Of a DNA stretch of 64,000 bases, positions 14,848 through 24,888 are shown in pieces. The stretch lies in assembly GCA_902729315.2 (NCBI GenBank), contig LR746279.1, positions 1,316,001 to 1,380,000 of the forward strand, read 5' to 3'. The notes beneath the pieces are model-generated. The model had not been told where the DNA came from, searched no databases, and saw nothing but the letters and a program-made list of their open reading frames with translations. The DNA is from Spirodela intermedia (lineage: Eukaryota; Streptophyta; Magnoliopsida; Alismatales; Araceae). Numbering within the stretch: position 1 is the first letter of the stretch; each line of letters opens with the position of its first letter. The translations under genes were made by a program, and so were the position numbers.

Positions 14848-17386
14848 ATGGGTCGCTTCTTCCGATCCACCGATGAAGTTGTCGAAGAGGTGAAGAAAAT
14901 CCACCGGTCTCTTCCACCGAGGCCAGGGATAGACGAGGTCGATGCCGCAGTAGCTCTGGTCAGGGATGCCGACAAGGAAGAACAATCCCGCCTGGAAGAT
15001 ATCCAGAAGCAGAAGAAAGGGTTCGACATCCCTGATGAGCTCTTCTCCGCTCTCCTGGAGATGCAGAAGAATCTCGAGACGTTCCGATGCAAGGACCAGA
15101 AGAACGACGCCCTGAAGCTGCTTGAGCTGGAGAACGCTCACGTTCTCTTCGACGAGTTGGTTCAGAGAGCCTCTAGATGCGTGGCATCTAGCTCACATGG
15201 ACCAAACTCCTCCTTGTCGATGAGTTCTTCCTCCGCTGCTGCTGCCCCCACTCCAAAACCTGTCTTGAACTCTCTGACCACGGAGATAGGAAACACAAGA
15301 ACCGAGCTGTTCACCAGAGACGACGGTTACGTGAAGAAAGCGAAATCTAACTTTCTTGCCGATAGAATCGGTCTCCATCCGTTCGCATTGCAAAGCTCGT
15401 CGCCAAATGCAACAACTAAACCTATGGCATCAGCTGGTAAGGATTAGCCCGGTGTTTTGGACTAGCTAATCTACTACGTATATGCGATTCTATTTCAATG
15501 AAAAACATATAAATTTCATTGAAAATTCCCTTTTTATTGAATGGTTCACTGTTCAATTTTCTGGACATTCAGTATAGCCAGACTTGAGATTTCATTGACA
15601 ATATCCGTATTGAAAATTTCGCAGTCTAATCTCTAGACATATCATAATGTTTCATGATAGAACTTAATGTAAGTTGTGGTTAAATCTTAGTGTAGTTTAA
15701 TCTTCCATGTTATTATACTGGGATTGTAATTGAGATCCTGAGCATTTTTTTAGAATTCAATGAGAAGTTGAGATATCTGATGGTCCCTAGATATAACGTA
15801 ATATAAGTGTTGGTTAATTTCAGTGCATTTTCACTCACCATTGCTGCGATACATTGTTTGCTGACTTCGGATCATTTCATCTGTTTGGTGTTTTGTAGGA
15901 GAAGGCAGTGGGAAACTAAGTCTGATAAAGCTAGCCACCTTAATTGAGATGTCTTCAAAGAAAGGGCTCAAGGATCTGGATCTTCAGAACAAGCTTATGG
16001 ATCAACTAGATTGGTTACCTGATTCAATAGGGAAATTATCCGCTCTCCTCACCCTCAATCTATCAGAAAATAGTATAACTGCACTCCCAAGAACGATTGG
16101 TACCCTTTACTCTCTAAAAAGGTTGGCTCTTCGTTCAAATCGGATTGCTGAACTCCCTGAGGAAATCACAGATCTTCTGAGCCTCACTTGCCTTGACCTT
16201 CAAGGAAATCGGTTGAAATCACTACCGTCGAATCTAAGCAAGCTAGTCCTCCTCCAAGAACTGGACCTGAGCGCAAATCAGTTGTCTGTCCTTCCTGATG
16301 CAATCGGAGACCTGCTGAACTTGAGGAAGTTAGTTGTTGAAACAAACAACTTGGAAGAACTCCCACATTCAATCGGTAACTGTACCTCTCTCATTGAGCT
16401 CCGCGCCGATTATAATCGCCTGAAGGCCCTCCCAGAAGCTGTGGGCAGGCTTAAAACCTTGGAGATTCTTTCCATCCGGTACAATACCATAAAATCTCTT
16501 CCGACCACGATGTCTTCCCTTTCAAACTTGAAGGAGATTGATGTCAGCTTCAATGAGTTGGAGTCAGTGCCGGAGAGCCTATGCCTGGCTTCTACACTGG
16601 TCAAGATGAACATTGGAAATAATTTTGCAGATATGAGGTCGCTGCCACAATCCATTGGGGATCTCGTGATGCTTGAGGAACTGAATATAAGCAATAATCA
16701 GATAACTGTTCTTCCTGACTCCTTTGCGATGTTGTCGCGTCTCCGAGTGCTTCATGCAGAAGAGAATCCTCTGGAGATGCCGCCAAGGCATCTTGCCAAA
16801 ATGGGTGCCCAGGTAATCAGCCATCTCCATTAATTTACTGTTGTGCGGTTTATTTTGCTTTCAGTCCCTGTAAAACACTTTGATGGAAATCCCCAAACTT
16901 TTCCTGTTGACGATCTACTCCGAGACCAGCCTAAGACTATTTTTCTAGCATTCAGATTATGTTTCCGTCTGCAAATGAAGAGCATTCTACAGCCACCAGT
17001 TAACCTCAGCTATGCTTCTTTCTATCACAAACAAAAGTACATCTCATGGCCGGGGAGCTGTTCACTGGTGTCTCCAGGGCAAAGGGTTGGAAAAAGGAAG
17101 GGTTTTATAGGGTAAACAGTAGGGGCTTACCCATTAATGACAGATTTTTCAGGGGCTGAAAAGCTAAGAAACCAGAATTTTTTTAATATATATGGCATGA
17201 TTTGACGTAATAACTCGGAATTTTTATGTGATATGGAAGGCTGTAGTACAGCACATGGCTGAACATGTTGCTAAAAGAGAAATCAGTGTACGGAATGCGA
17301 GGACAAGGAAGAGCTGGACCCAGTTTTGCTTCTTCTCCAGCTCTAACAAGGGAAAACACAACAGTTTGGCTTATGCAAGGGCCTGA
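14848..17386 (+). CDS. Plant intracellular Ras-group-related LRR protein (PIRL4/5 type)
   Basis: Cytoplasmic leucine-rich-repeat protein of the plant-specific PIRL family, related to the Ras-binding LRRs of animals and yeast (SHOC2/SUR-8). Three exons, 14848-15436, 15899-16812 and 17240-17386, join in frame to 549 residues; all introns are GT-AG. The N-terminal 190 residues are helical (EVVEEVKKIHRSLPPRPGID, then a Gln/Lys-rich segment and a Ser/Ala-rich linker). Exon 2 holds about ten to eleven LRRs of the form LxxLxLxxNxLxxLPxxI, for example LLTLNLSENSITALPRTIG and LTCLDLQGNRLKSLP. Exon 3 codes the C-terminal tail beginning AVVQHMAEHVAKR. The AVVQ start of exon 3 matches Arabidopsis PIRL4 (549 residues) and PIRL5. 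Which of the two it corresponds to is not decidable here. A minisatellite lies directly 3' of the stop codon. Confidence 0.93.
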
Positions 17387-17419
17387 TCATTGAAGACCCA
17401 GGTGAGTGCCCTTGAGCTA

Positions 17420-18075
17420 ACCACTGGTGCTCGTTTACCTATATTTTCATATTTATTTCTTTTGTGCTCTTGCCCGTAATGTTGCTGCTGGGAACATTTA
17501 TCCAGGAACTTCAAGATCCTGCTTAATCTTCTGTGTTCTCATTTTTACTTATTTTTTCGTTCTCGCCCATGATTCTGCAGCTGATAAATATTTATCCAGA
17601 AATATGTATGCTAAAGCATGTTGTATAATTAAAATCCTGCTTACCCTAAGATGTTGCCCATGATTATGTTCTTGCCCGTGACTGCAAAGCTAGATATATT
17701 TATCCGGAAGCATATATTATCATGGAATTTAATTATAATCATCCTCATTCCCCTGTGCTTAGATATGCATGCCTGCATTATCACAGAATATAATCTTACA
17801 GCCGGAAATATTTATCCAGAGATATATGTGGAATCATGGAGTCTGATTAAAATATTCCTCATTTCCTGTACTTTCATATGTATTAATTGTCTCCTTCTTG
17901 CCCATTATTCCATTGCAGGGAAAACTCACCCAGAAACTCTGATAGAAACCATGGAATATAATTAAAAACCCTGCTTATTCTCCCACACTTTTTTTTTTTC
18001 CAATTTTATTTTCTTTTGTGCTCCGGGAAACCTTTATCGTGTGAAATCATTGAATGTACTAAAAATCCAGGGAGG
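17420..18075. repeat. Minisatellite, about six units of ~90-115 bp, 3' of the PIRL gene
   Basis: A diverged array marked by recurring TATTTATCCAGAA-like blocks near 17499, 17588, 17698, 17809, 17924 and 18030, spaced 89, 110, 111, 115 and 106 bp. Each unit also carries ATGGAATATAATTAAAATCCT-like, TTTTGTGCTCTTGCC-like and CTGCAGCTG-like stretches in the same order. It probably overlaps the 3' UTR or terminator region of the PIRL gene. Confidence 0.85.
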
Positions 18076-18736
18076 CTGCTGTCATGGAGAAGGATATGGA
18101 TGTTCTTTGCACTGAGAGGAGGTCCTATCTGAGTCCTCATTTCTTTCTCCACCTGGATCATCTCTTCTATAGTTGCATTATGTCATGAAATAAAAATGGG
18201 ATGCAGGATTAGTTCCCTGGCAAAATTAGGACCGTACTCATTCATGTATACATTAGATGTCTGATGGCATTCATTCTCGATGATAATGGGCCGTGCTGGG
18301 CCTGATGAGGTCCTCACCCTTCCAGACCCACCTTGAAGGAAGAGAAGCTGATTAGTGATTACAGCTACTCCCCCCCGGGCCGATAACTATTGCCAGCCCA
18401 ACGAATGGATCGTGGAATATGTGGCGACCTCTTCACTGCCAGATTCTATCAATGCAACGAGACAACCTTACAGCATGTTGGTCCCATATCATCTATTAAA
18501 ACCTTCAGCCTTCTTGGGAGGGGAGATGGGTTCAGACAAAGAGTTAGTCCTAAGGAGATTGACCATCCCAAATTAGTCATTCGTCCTCTTCCCACTTTCC
18601 TTTTGATGTCAGCCCAGAGGCCCCACCTCTTCCATGTTACTTGAGTTTAATTATTTTCTTACTTGAGTAAATAATGTCTATTCTAGTAAACCTAATCTTA
18701 TAGAAATTACCACAATACCTCATTTTTCCTTAGATT
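18076..18736. other. Intergenic, no recognisable feature
   Basis: Between the PIRL minisatellite and a transposon remnant. Short open frames at 18355-18644 look random. No gene called. Confidence 0.5.
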
Positions 18737-21190
18737 TTGGGTTTCCATCAATTAGGTATCATATTAAATGCCTCTCAAATCAAATCAAACGATGAAAAGA
18801 TGGAATCATTTGAGAAGAAATTAGATGAGCTTCACCAGAATTTTTGTCACACATCGATTGATTTATTAGAAAACATCAATGAGCGTTGCAATGAAATTTT
18901 AACAATCAAACAACAATTCAAATTTATTTCACAAGTTCTTGAGGAGCTTTGTTACCCACGTAATGTTACTATGGCATGTCATCTAGGAGAAAAATCCTCA
19001 TTAACCCTATCTAAAGGCTGTAATTCTTGCTAATCTAGTCATGGAAGGCCAACTCAAAATTCTGACAATATTAGTTATTTGAGCCAGCTCAAGTCATAAT
19101 ATCTTTTATTCACGAAGCATTAGCCTTTATAAATGATCAACAATCAAATCCGTCCTTCCTGAACAGAAGCTTGGCATGGATGAAGGAATTTTGAGATGCC
19201 CATCTTCAAGGGAATATACCTCAAATGGTGGGTTTTTGGGCAAAACTATAGTTCTCCATGTTCTAACTTTTACTCTGGAGAAATTAATCACAACAAGACT
19301 GATTCTTGAAGGAAAAGTCTTTACACGGTTCAAGTGGACCAACATGTGGGCACCCTTTTAGAATTAATGGCAATTATCTTGTCAACACTAAACTAGAAGC
19401 ACTAAATCAAGTAGAGAACTATCTCTTGTGATAGTTCTCCATATTTTGAAACATGTTGAAAATTAATGGCAATTATCTTGTCAACACTAAACTAGAAGCA
19501 TTATTTGTGTGAAAAGAAATTATATTATTTACTTATCAATAAAGCCTTTAATTTATTATGAATCAATGATGGGTCCTCCCAAAATAACATTAATGACTCT
19601 CTAATATTATGAGTTTTGATTTGAGATAAATTATAAAGTTAGATGGCAGGCAATGACTTATTTTAGATTTTTCCTCCTAATGTCATTGAACTCTTTGGAC
19701 CAAACTTAATCAATTTAGATCAAATCAAGCACAAAAATCTTATAAACCCCTAATTATATATGATAATTAAGAAGTTAGAAGACAATCATGTTAAATATCA
19801 AAAGATTTAAAGAAATTTAATAACTTGATCACTAGAGGGCACTTCGAATTTCTCAAAACATATAAAATTGTTACTCAAAATATTCATTGGAAAGTAATGT
19901 AGAGCATCATCAAATGGTATGTAACTAGTTGTCAAGTATGTCAAAAAATTAAATTTAAATCCCTTTGTTCAGTCAAACTCTTGTAGCCTCTTCCCAATTA
20001 TGAAAAGACATGAAATGATATGTTGATAGACTTCATCAAATGATTGTTCAAATTAGAAAGACTTAGTTCAATCATTGTCGTCAAGATTGACTTAACAAGT
20101 ATGCACATTTCTCAATGCTTTGACATCCATGCACTAAAGAAGAAGTTGCTCATATTGTCACCTACGGTGTAGTTCACATACTTGGAATCTCAATGTTGAT
20201 ACCTAAGTTAACTAATACCTTCTCGAAGCAGGCCGGACCTCCCAACTTACCCAAGCAGATTAAAGATGTTTTAGCCATCCCCAGATCCATCTAAGTCTTT
20301 ATCATCTGTCTCTTAGTCTTAACTAAGTTATTAGTCAATTTCATAAGTATCTTATGGAGAAAGCTCTTTTGATCACAATGCACCTTCTTACAACTAGTAG
20401 CTGATACCATCTACAATAGGATTATTAGATAGAGGTCAAACATTGGGGCCTTGAGACCTCTCTATGATGCTTCCCCGACAAATGATCCGAATAATGGTAT
20501 AAGTGGCCCATGTGGATGGAATATTGATTCAACACAAATTTAATTCATTAGCAAACACATTGGCCATCAAAATTGACAATAGATGGGATCCCCAACCCTT
20601 CTCCTTTATGAACTCAACTTGGCAAACTTTCGATGTAGTTAATTGGGAGCTACAAGATTAGGACATTACTCTAGGTAAATTTAACTCCACTTAGTCAAAG
20701 CACAAGTCTAGATGAAGAGTTATGCAAATAATATGATGAGATATTCAGTTCACCATCAACAACCAAGTTTCTTCACCTAAGGCTTCATTAGTAAAAAACC
20801 AGGGGCCATTGACCCTACAAGAAACTTGGGCCTCATTTGTTTGGCCCATATCAAATTCTAGAGTATATTGGGCTGATTGTTTACTGCTTGAATTTATCAA
20901 CCACAACATGTGATCATCTGGTGTTCTACATTTCACAACTAAAGTGACCCATCAAAACTTTCTTCCTAGATGAATCTAGTTCATTAGTTCTTGATGAAAA
21001 TCTCACATGGACAATCAAACCAGTAGATGTGTTGGCTACTTGACATGGGCCATGTGGTATCAAGGTTCTGATCAAATTACAAGAGTTGTTTGATTCTAAA
21101 GCTACTTGGGACCCAACAAGGACTACCCAACAATTATTTCAAGAATTTCAACTTACAGACAAAATCAAAGTGAAAGAAGGGTGCATTAAA
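18737..21190 (+). mobile_element. Decayed Ty3/gypsy retrotransposon (chromovirus type)
   Basis: Fragments of one retrotransposon survive with many in-frame stops. At 19837-20165 the reading GHFEFLKTYK, IIKWYVTSCQVCQ and DFIK...SSIIVVKIDLTSMHI matches the integrase HHCC zinc finger and catalytic-core start of gypsy elements, interrupted by at least four stop codons. At 21056-21190 GIKVLIKLQELFDSKATWDP and FQEFQLTDKIKV match the C-terminal chromodomain of chromoviruses (usual form VLIKWKG...EATWE...FPEF.LEDK). An open frame at 18737-19033 could be gag-derived, which is only a guess. I find no reverse transcriptase, protease or clear LTR pair. Stretches between the fragments (20200-20900) are unidentified. 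The element is inactive. Confidence 0.75.
19360..19503. repeat. 40-bp direct repeat, copies ~100 bp apart
   Basis: The sequence AATTAATGGCAATTATCTTG and its following 20 bases (ending CTAGAAGCA) occurs near 19362-19403 and again near 19461-19502, apparently identical. The rest of each copy differs, so only this core is duplicated. Confidence 0.85.
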
Positions 21191-21803
21191 TTCATAGAAG
21201 CCCACAATTTGAAGAAAAATGGCGAGTGAAGTATCATGAGAATTTCACTACAATTAGATTCATTACAATGGATTATTTAATTCATTAAAAAAAAGAGAGA
21301 AAAGATTGTATAAATAGACTTAGATAATATGGAAGATGGAGGCATTTGTTGACACAAGAAGGGAAGGGGGAAGAGAGCAATGATTAGTTCAAGATGGTTG
21401 ATTTCTTTAGACTAACTTTGTATCTTGATCCCCCCAAAGAAGGCTGAAATCCTTTTATAGATGATATTGGGTCAACATTCTTTTGGTAGTGTTGATTGGA
21501 TTTTGGTAGTGATTTGCTCACTATATATTCCATAATCAATCTGTTGGGTCAGAAATAGTTGTGTCAACCCCAAGGGGGATGGACATAATCACCAGTCCAC
21601 TTCTCTTCTTTCAATGTGGGCTTGAAGGGTGACAAGCTATTAAAGCGATACTAAATTGGGCCTTGAACTTGGCTTGAAATAAAAAATGGGCCCAATTAGA
21701 TGGAGAGAGAGAGAGAGAGAGGGTTCTGGAGTTTTGCGTCTAGAGATTAAGAATATGGAGCAGGCCATGATTTTAAGCCCCACTAATTTGGAGAGTAACC
21801 TTC

Positions 21804-21848
<45 letters not shown>

Positions 21849-22500
21849 TCTGTCCCCCTCTCTCTCTCTCTCACGTTGGCTAGATTTTCACATTCTTCTA
21901 CTTAATAATCATGTCTAGAAAGAGAATTAGAATTTGGCTGCCCCACAAGAACTTGTGTGGGCCAGCTTTAGTTTTGGCTCATTTTCTTTGTCACGTAGTT
22001 TCCCCGTGGCGGGCCCTCCACTCCCTCCTCTCTCTCTCTCTCTCTCTCTCGATTGCCAGCCTGGATATATGTAGAGTGGGCCCGAGGTTTTTATGGGCCT
22101 AACCCAAAGTTTATTTTCTGGGCCGAGCTTGGCCCTTTTACAGACGATGCGATGAGAGAGTCAGAGCAAGGTAGAGCGAGAGATATATACAGATAGAGAG
22201 AGAGAGAGAGAGAGAGGAGCACCGACAGCGAGTTTCGCCGGTGTCTGTCCACACGTGTTGCCATATTCGTCGGATCCTGAATCGAATCTCACCCCTCAGA
22301 CGAGTGGACCTTGATGGGTCCATCCATACCGATTGAGACATTCTGGGCGGTCCGATTGAGGTCTACGGGCGGTCAGGATCCAACCACAGCGGGAACCAAG
22401 TTTAATACAAAAATATCATGTGGACGCCAAGCCACTTAAATTAGCTTTCCCCGAACCCGCCACCGAGAGGTGGACACAGCACCAACGGCACAGCGACAAT

Positions 22501-22502
<2 letters not shown>
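21191..22502. other. Microsatellite-rich intergenic region
   Basis: Contains a GA run at 21702-21721, a long CT run at about 21806-21872, a CT run at 22027-22050 and a GA run at 22193-22216. Open frames here are translations of these repeats. The 3' part must include the promoter of the gene starting at 22600. Confidence 0.7.
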
Positions 22503-22549
<47 letters not shown>

Positions 22550-22591
22550 AGCTCTCTCTTTCTCTCTCGCTAGCGCTCTCTCTCTCTCTCT
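22503..22591 (+). repeat. CT microsatellite in the leader of the 22600 gene
   Basis: An almost pure CT run of about 43 bases followed by interrupted CT blocks separated by GCTAGC. It stops nine bases before the next ATG, so it is very likely transcribed as 5' leader. Confidence 0.85.
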
Positions 22592-22599
22592 AGCTGTGG

Positions 22600-23046
22600 A
22601 TGGGCATGAGGGCTGTGTACGAGAGGATCCAGGAGAGGAGTTTACTGGGCGGAAGAGAGGAGCTGCCCGTCTCTAATGGAGAAGGCAGGGGGATGAGGAG
22701 GAGGCTATCTTCGTTCTCGGAGAGGATCCCGCCGCTGCCGTCGTCGTCGGACGCGGCGGCGGCGTTCCGGCGAACAATGTCGATGCCGGCGGTGGAACGG
22801 CTTCGGGGATGGTCTCTGAGGGGCTGGTGGGACTGGGGGAGGAGATGGATCCTCTCCCGGAGAGCCCACTTCGCCGGCGACCTGGAGACGAACGAGGCGG
22901 CGCTGGGCGGCGGCGCTGGAACATGGGGCCGCCTACTCTACAGGCTCCGCCGCTGCTTCCGCCGGCCCTCCGGTGGGAAGGGTTTCCGCTACGATTCCTT
23001 CAGCTACGCACAGAACTTCGACGACGGCGTCCGGGCTGAAGACTGA
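22600..23046 (+). CDS. Conserved plant small protein with C-terminal YDSFSYAQNFDDG motif
   Basis: Single-exon frame of 148 residues. The C-terminal block FRYDSFSYAQNFDDG resembles the YDPxSYALNFDDG signature found at the end of a family of small, often stress-annotated, uncharacterised angiosperm proteins. Ahead of it are a basic region (RLLYRLRRCFRRPSGGKG), a Trp-rich stretch (GWSLRGWWDWGRRW), and an N-terminal region with RRRLSSFSERIPPLPSSS that could be phosphorylated or nuclear-targeting. No signal peptide or clear membrane segment. Coding DNA is GC-rich, in contrast to the CT-microsatellite leader directly upstream. The start is the first ATG; a second Met lies two codons in. Function unknown. 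The motif supports a real gene; the family name is not certain. Confidence 0.78.
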   Translation: MGMRAVYERIQERSLLGGREELPVSNGEGRGMRRRLSSFSERIPPLPSSSDAAAAFRRTMSMPAVERLRGWSLRGWWDWGRRWILSRRAHFAGDLETNEAALGGGAGTWGRLLYRLRRCFRRPSGGKGFRYDSFSYAQNFDDGVRAED

Positions 23047-23669
23047 GAACCCTCCGACTGCTTCTTCTTCTTCGTCAGATCTGCTGCTCCGGCGATCCTG
23101 GAGGAGGAGGAGGAGGAGATCTGGGTCGGCGTATGTAAAAATCTGTCATCAATATGAGAGTGCGAGTGATTGTACATGGATCTGTTTTTTGTCCAACGAA
23201 GCATAAAATCCATTCCTTCTTTGGGTGGCTCCGATCCTCTCCTTCTCTTCCTGACTGGAAAAATCCAGTTTTTCATTTTCTCCGGTTGAGGACAGCATGC
23301 CCAGGTCCCATAATCGAGAGACAGACAGAAGAGACATAGGAGAGAGAAAGAAGAGAGAGAGAGGAGGGAGATGCTGATGGGCCGGGCACTTAGTGACTCT
23401 TGGAAAGTGGGGTCTGGTCAGAGGTCCATGAAACTCCATGTCTGGGCCACCTTGTGACCCCACCTAATTATCACTGGGCCCGTTGGGTTATTTAGCAACT
23501 TTTAGACAAGAACCTTATTTTGTTTTGTTAAATCGGGGAAATAATGATCAGAGTCGTTGACATCGAACGTGATTTAAAAAGGACTATATTACCCCCTCCC
23601 CCGTGCACATAATCATCTACTCCTCTTTACTTACACGGTATTTCTTCTCCATAAACCCTAAATGTCTTG

Positions 23670-23716
<47 letters not shown>

Positions 23717-24888
23717 CCATCAAACGCCAAGAAAAGAGCAGAAACCTTTTGGCCAATGAAAGGGCATTTATGTCTTTACACATATAGACTGAATTATTCA
23801 AAATAAACAGACTATTTGACGAACATTCTTCATTTTAATAGAAAAATATCGACTAAATAGAGAGAAGAGGATGGTTTATTTAGGAGGAGGGGGGGCTAAA
23901 AGAGCAAGCCGAAAAACCAGAGAGGGTTGACCGATGAATAAGTCAGAATAACTTACGAGGTAAACCGCAAGAACCCTTCTTCTTATTTCCGTACTTGGTT
24001 CTGAGGGCCGAGCCTAAGAAGCGACTGAGCCCGTCCTGGCTCTCATCCTTCTGCTTGAAGAAGTACTATTTTTAGTATACATAACAAACAGGGTGGAAGT
24101 GCCTCTCTCTCTCTCTCTCTAGCCTTCCATGCCCCCCTCTTTCTTTCTCTCTCTTTCCCTCTCTCTCTCTCTCTTTGTTCAGAGTTTGAAGGTGTAATCA
24201 ATGTATTCCATCACCAGCAGGACACAGCATGAGTCCTTGTTCTCGTGGATGAGGTGGAGGAGGGGCGATGGCCCACCTGCATGATCTGAAGAAGCGTGAA
24301 GAAATGTTAGACAGGCAGTGCGATCAGGGATGGTTTAATGCTAGCGGTTGACTTAGAGCTGGCTGTTGACCTGATTATGGGATTATGTGATATAGTCTTC
24401 CCGTGTGATGATATTAGGCAAACCTGGATGTTTGTCCAGGGCAGCTGAAGAAATAAATTGAGATAAAGATCTCCCTCCCTCCCTTCCTCTCTCTCTCTCT
24501 CTCTCACTCATTCAGTCTCTCTCTTTCTCTCTCTTTCTCTCTCTCTTTCTCTCTCTCTCTATCTCACTTTCTCTCTCTAGCTCATCAGGTAAAGGTAGCA
24601 ACAGCTGAAGCCAAATTAGTTATATGAACAGATGACACTTTCTGGATAAATATAATTTTTTAAAATCTAATGTGGGTATATTTTAGTTTTTCACATGATA
24701 TGGGCAGCGAAGAGGAGGGCCTGGTACATCCCCAGATCATACGAGTATACAAGTCAAACTAAGATCAATTTCTGACACTAAAATAAAATAATTACGTCTG
24801 GACTCGTAGCAAAAATACCCACTTCCTTTTCTTATGGAGAAAAATATAAAAAAAGACTAAAAAAATGGGGAAAATAGCGTACCACGGG
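23047..24888. other. Intergenic, CT microsatellites
   Basis: Tail-to-tail space between the 22600 gene and CNX2. CT runs occur at about 23673-23714, 24102-24121, 24141-24175 and 24487-24580. No coding exon, RNA gene or transposon is recognisable. Confidence 0.65.

Noticed and set aside
17427-17965. Two + strand frames of about 80-100 codons after PIRL
   Set aside because: They translate the 110-bp minisatellite.
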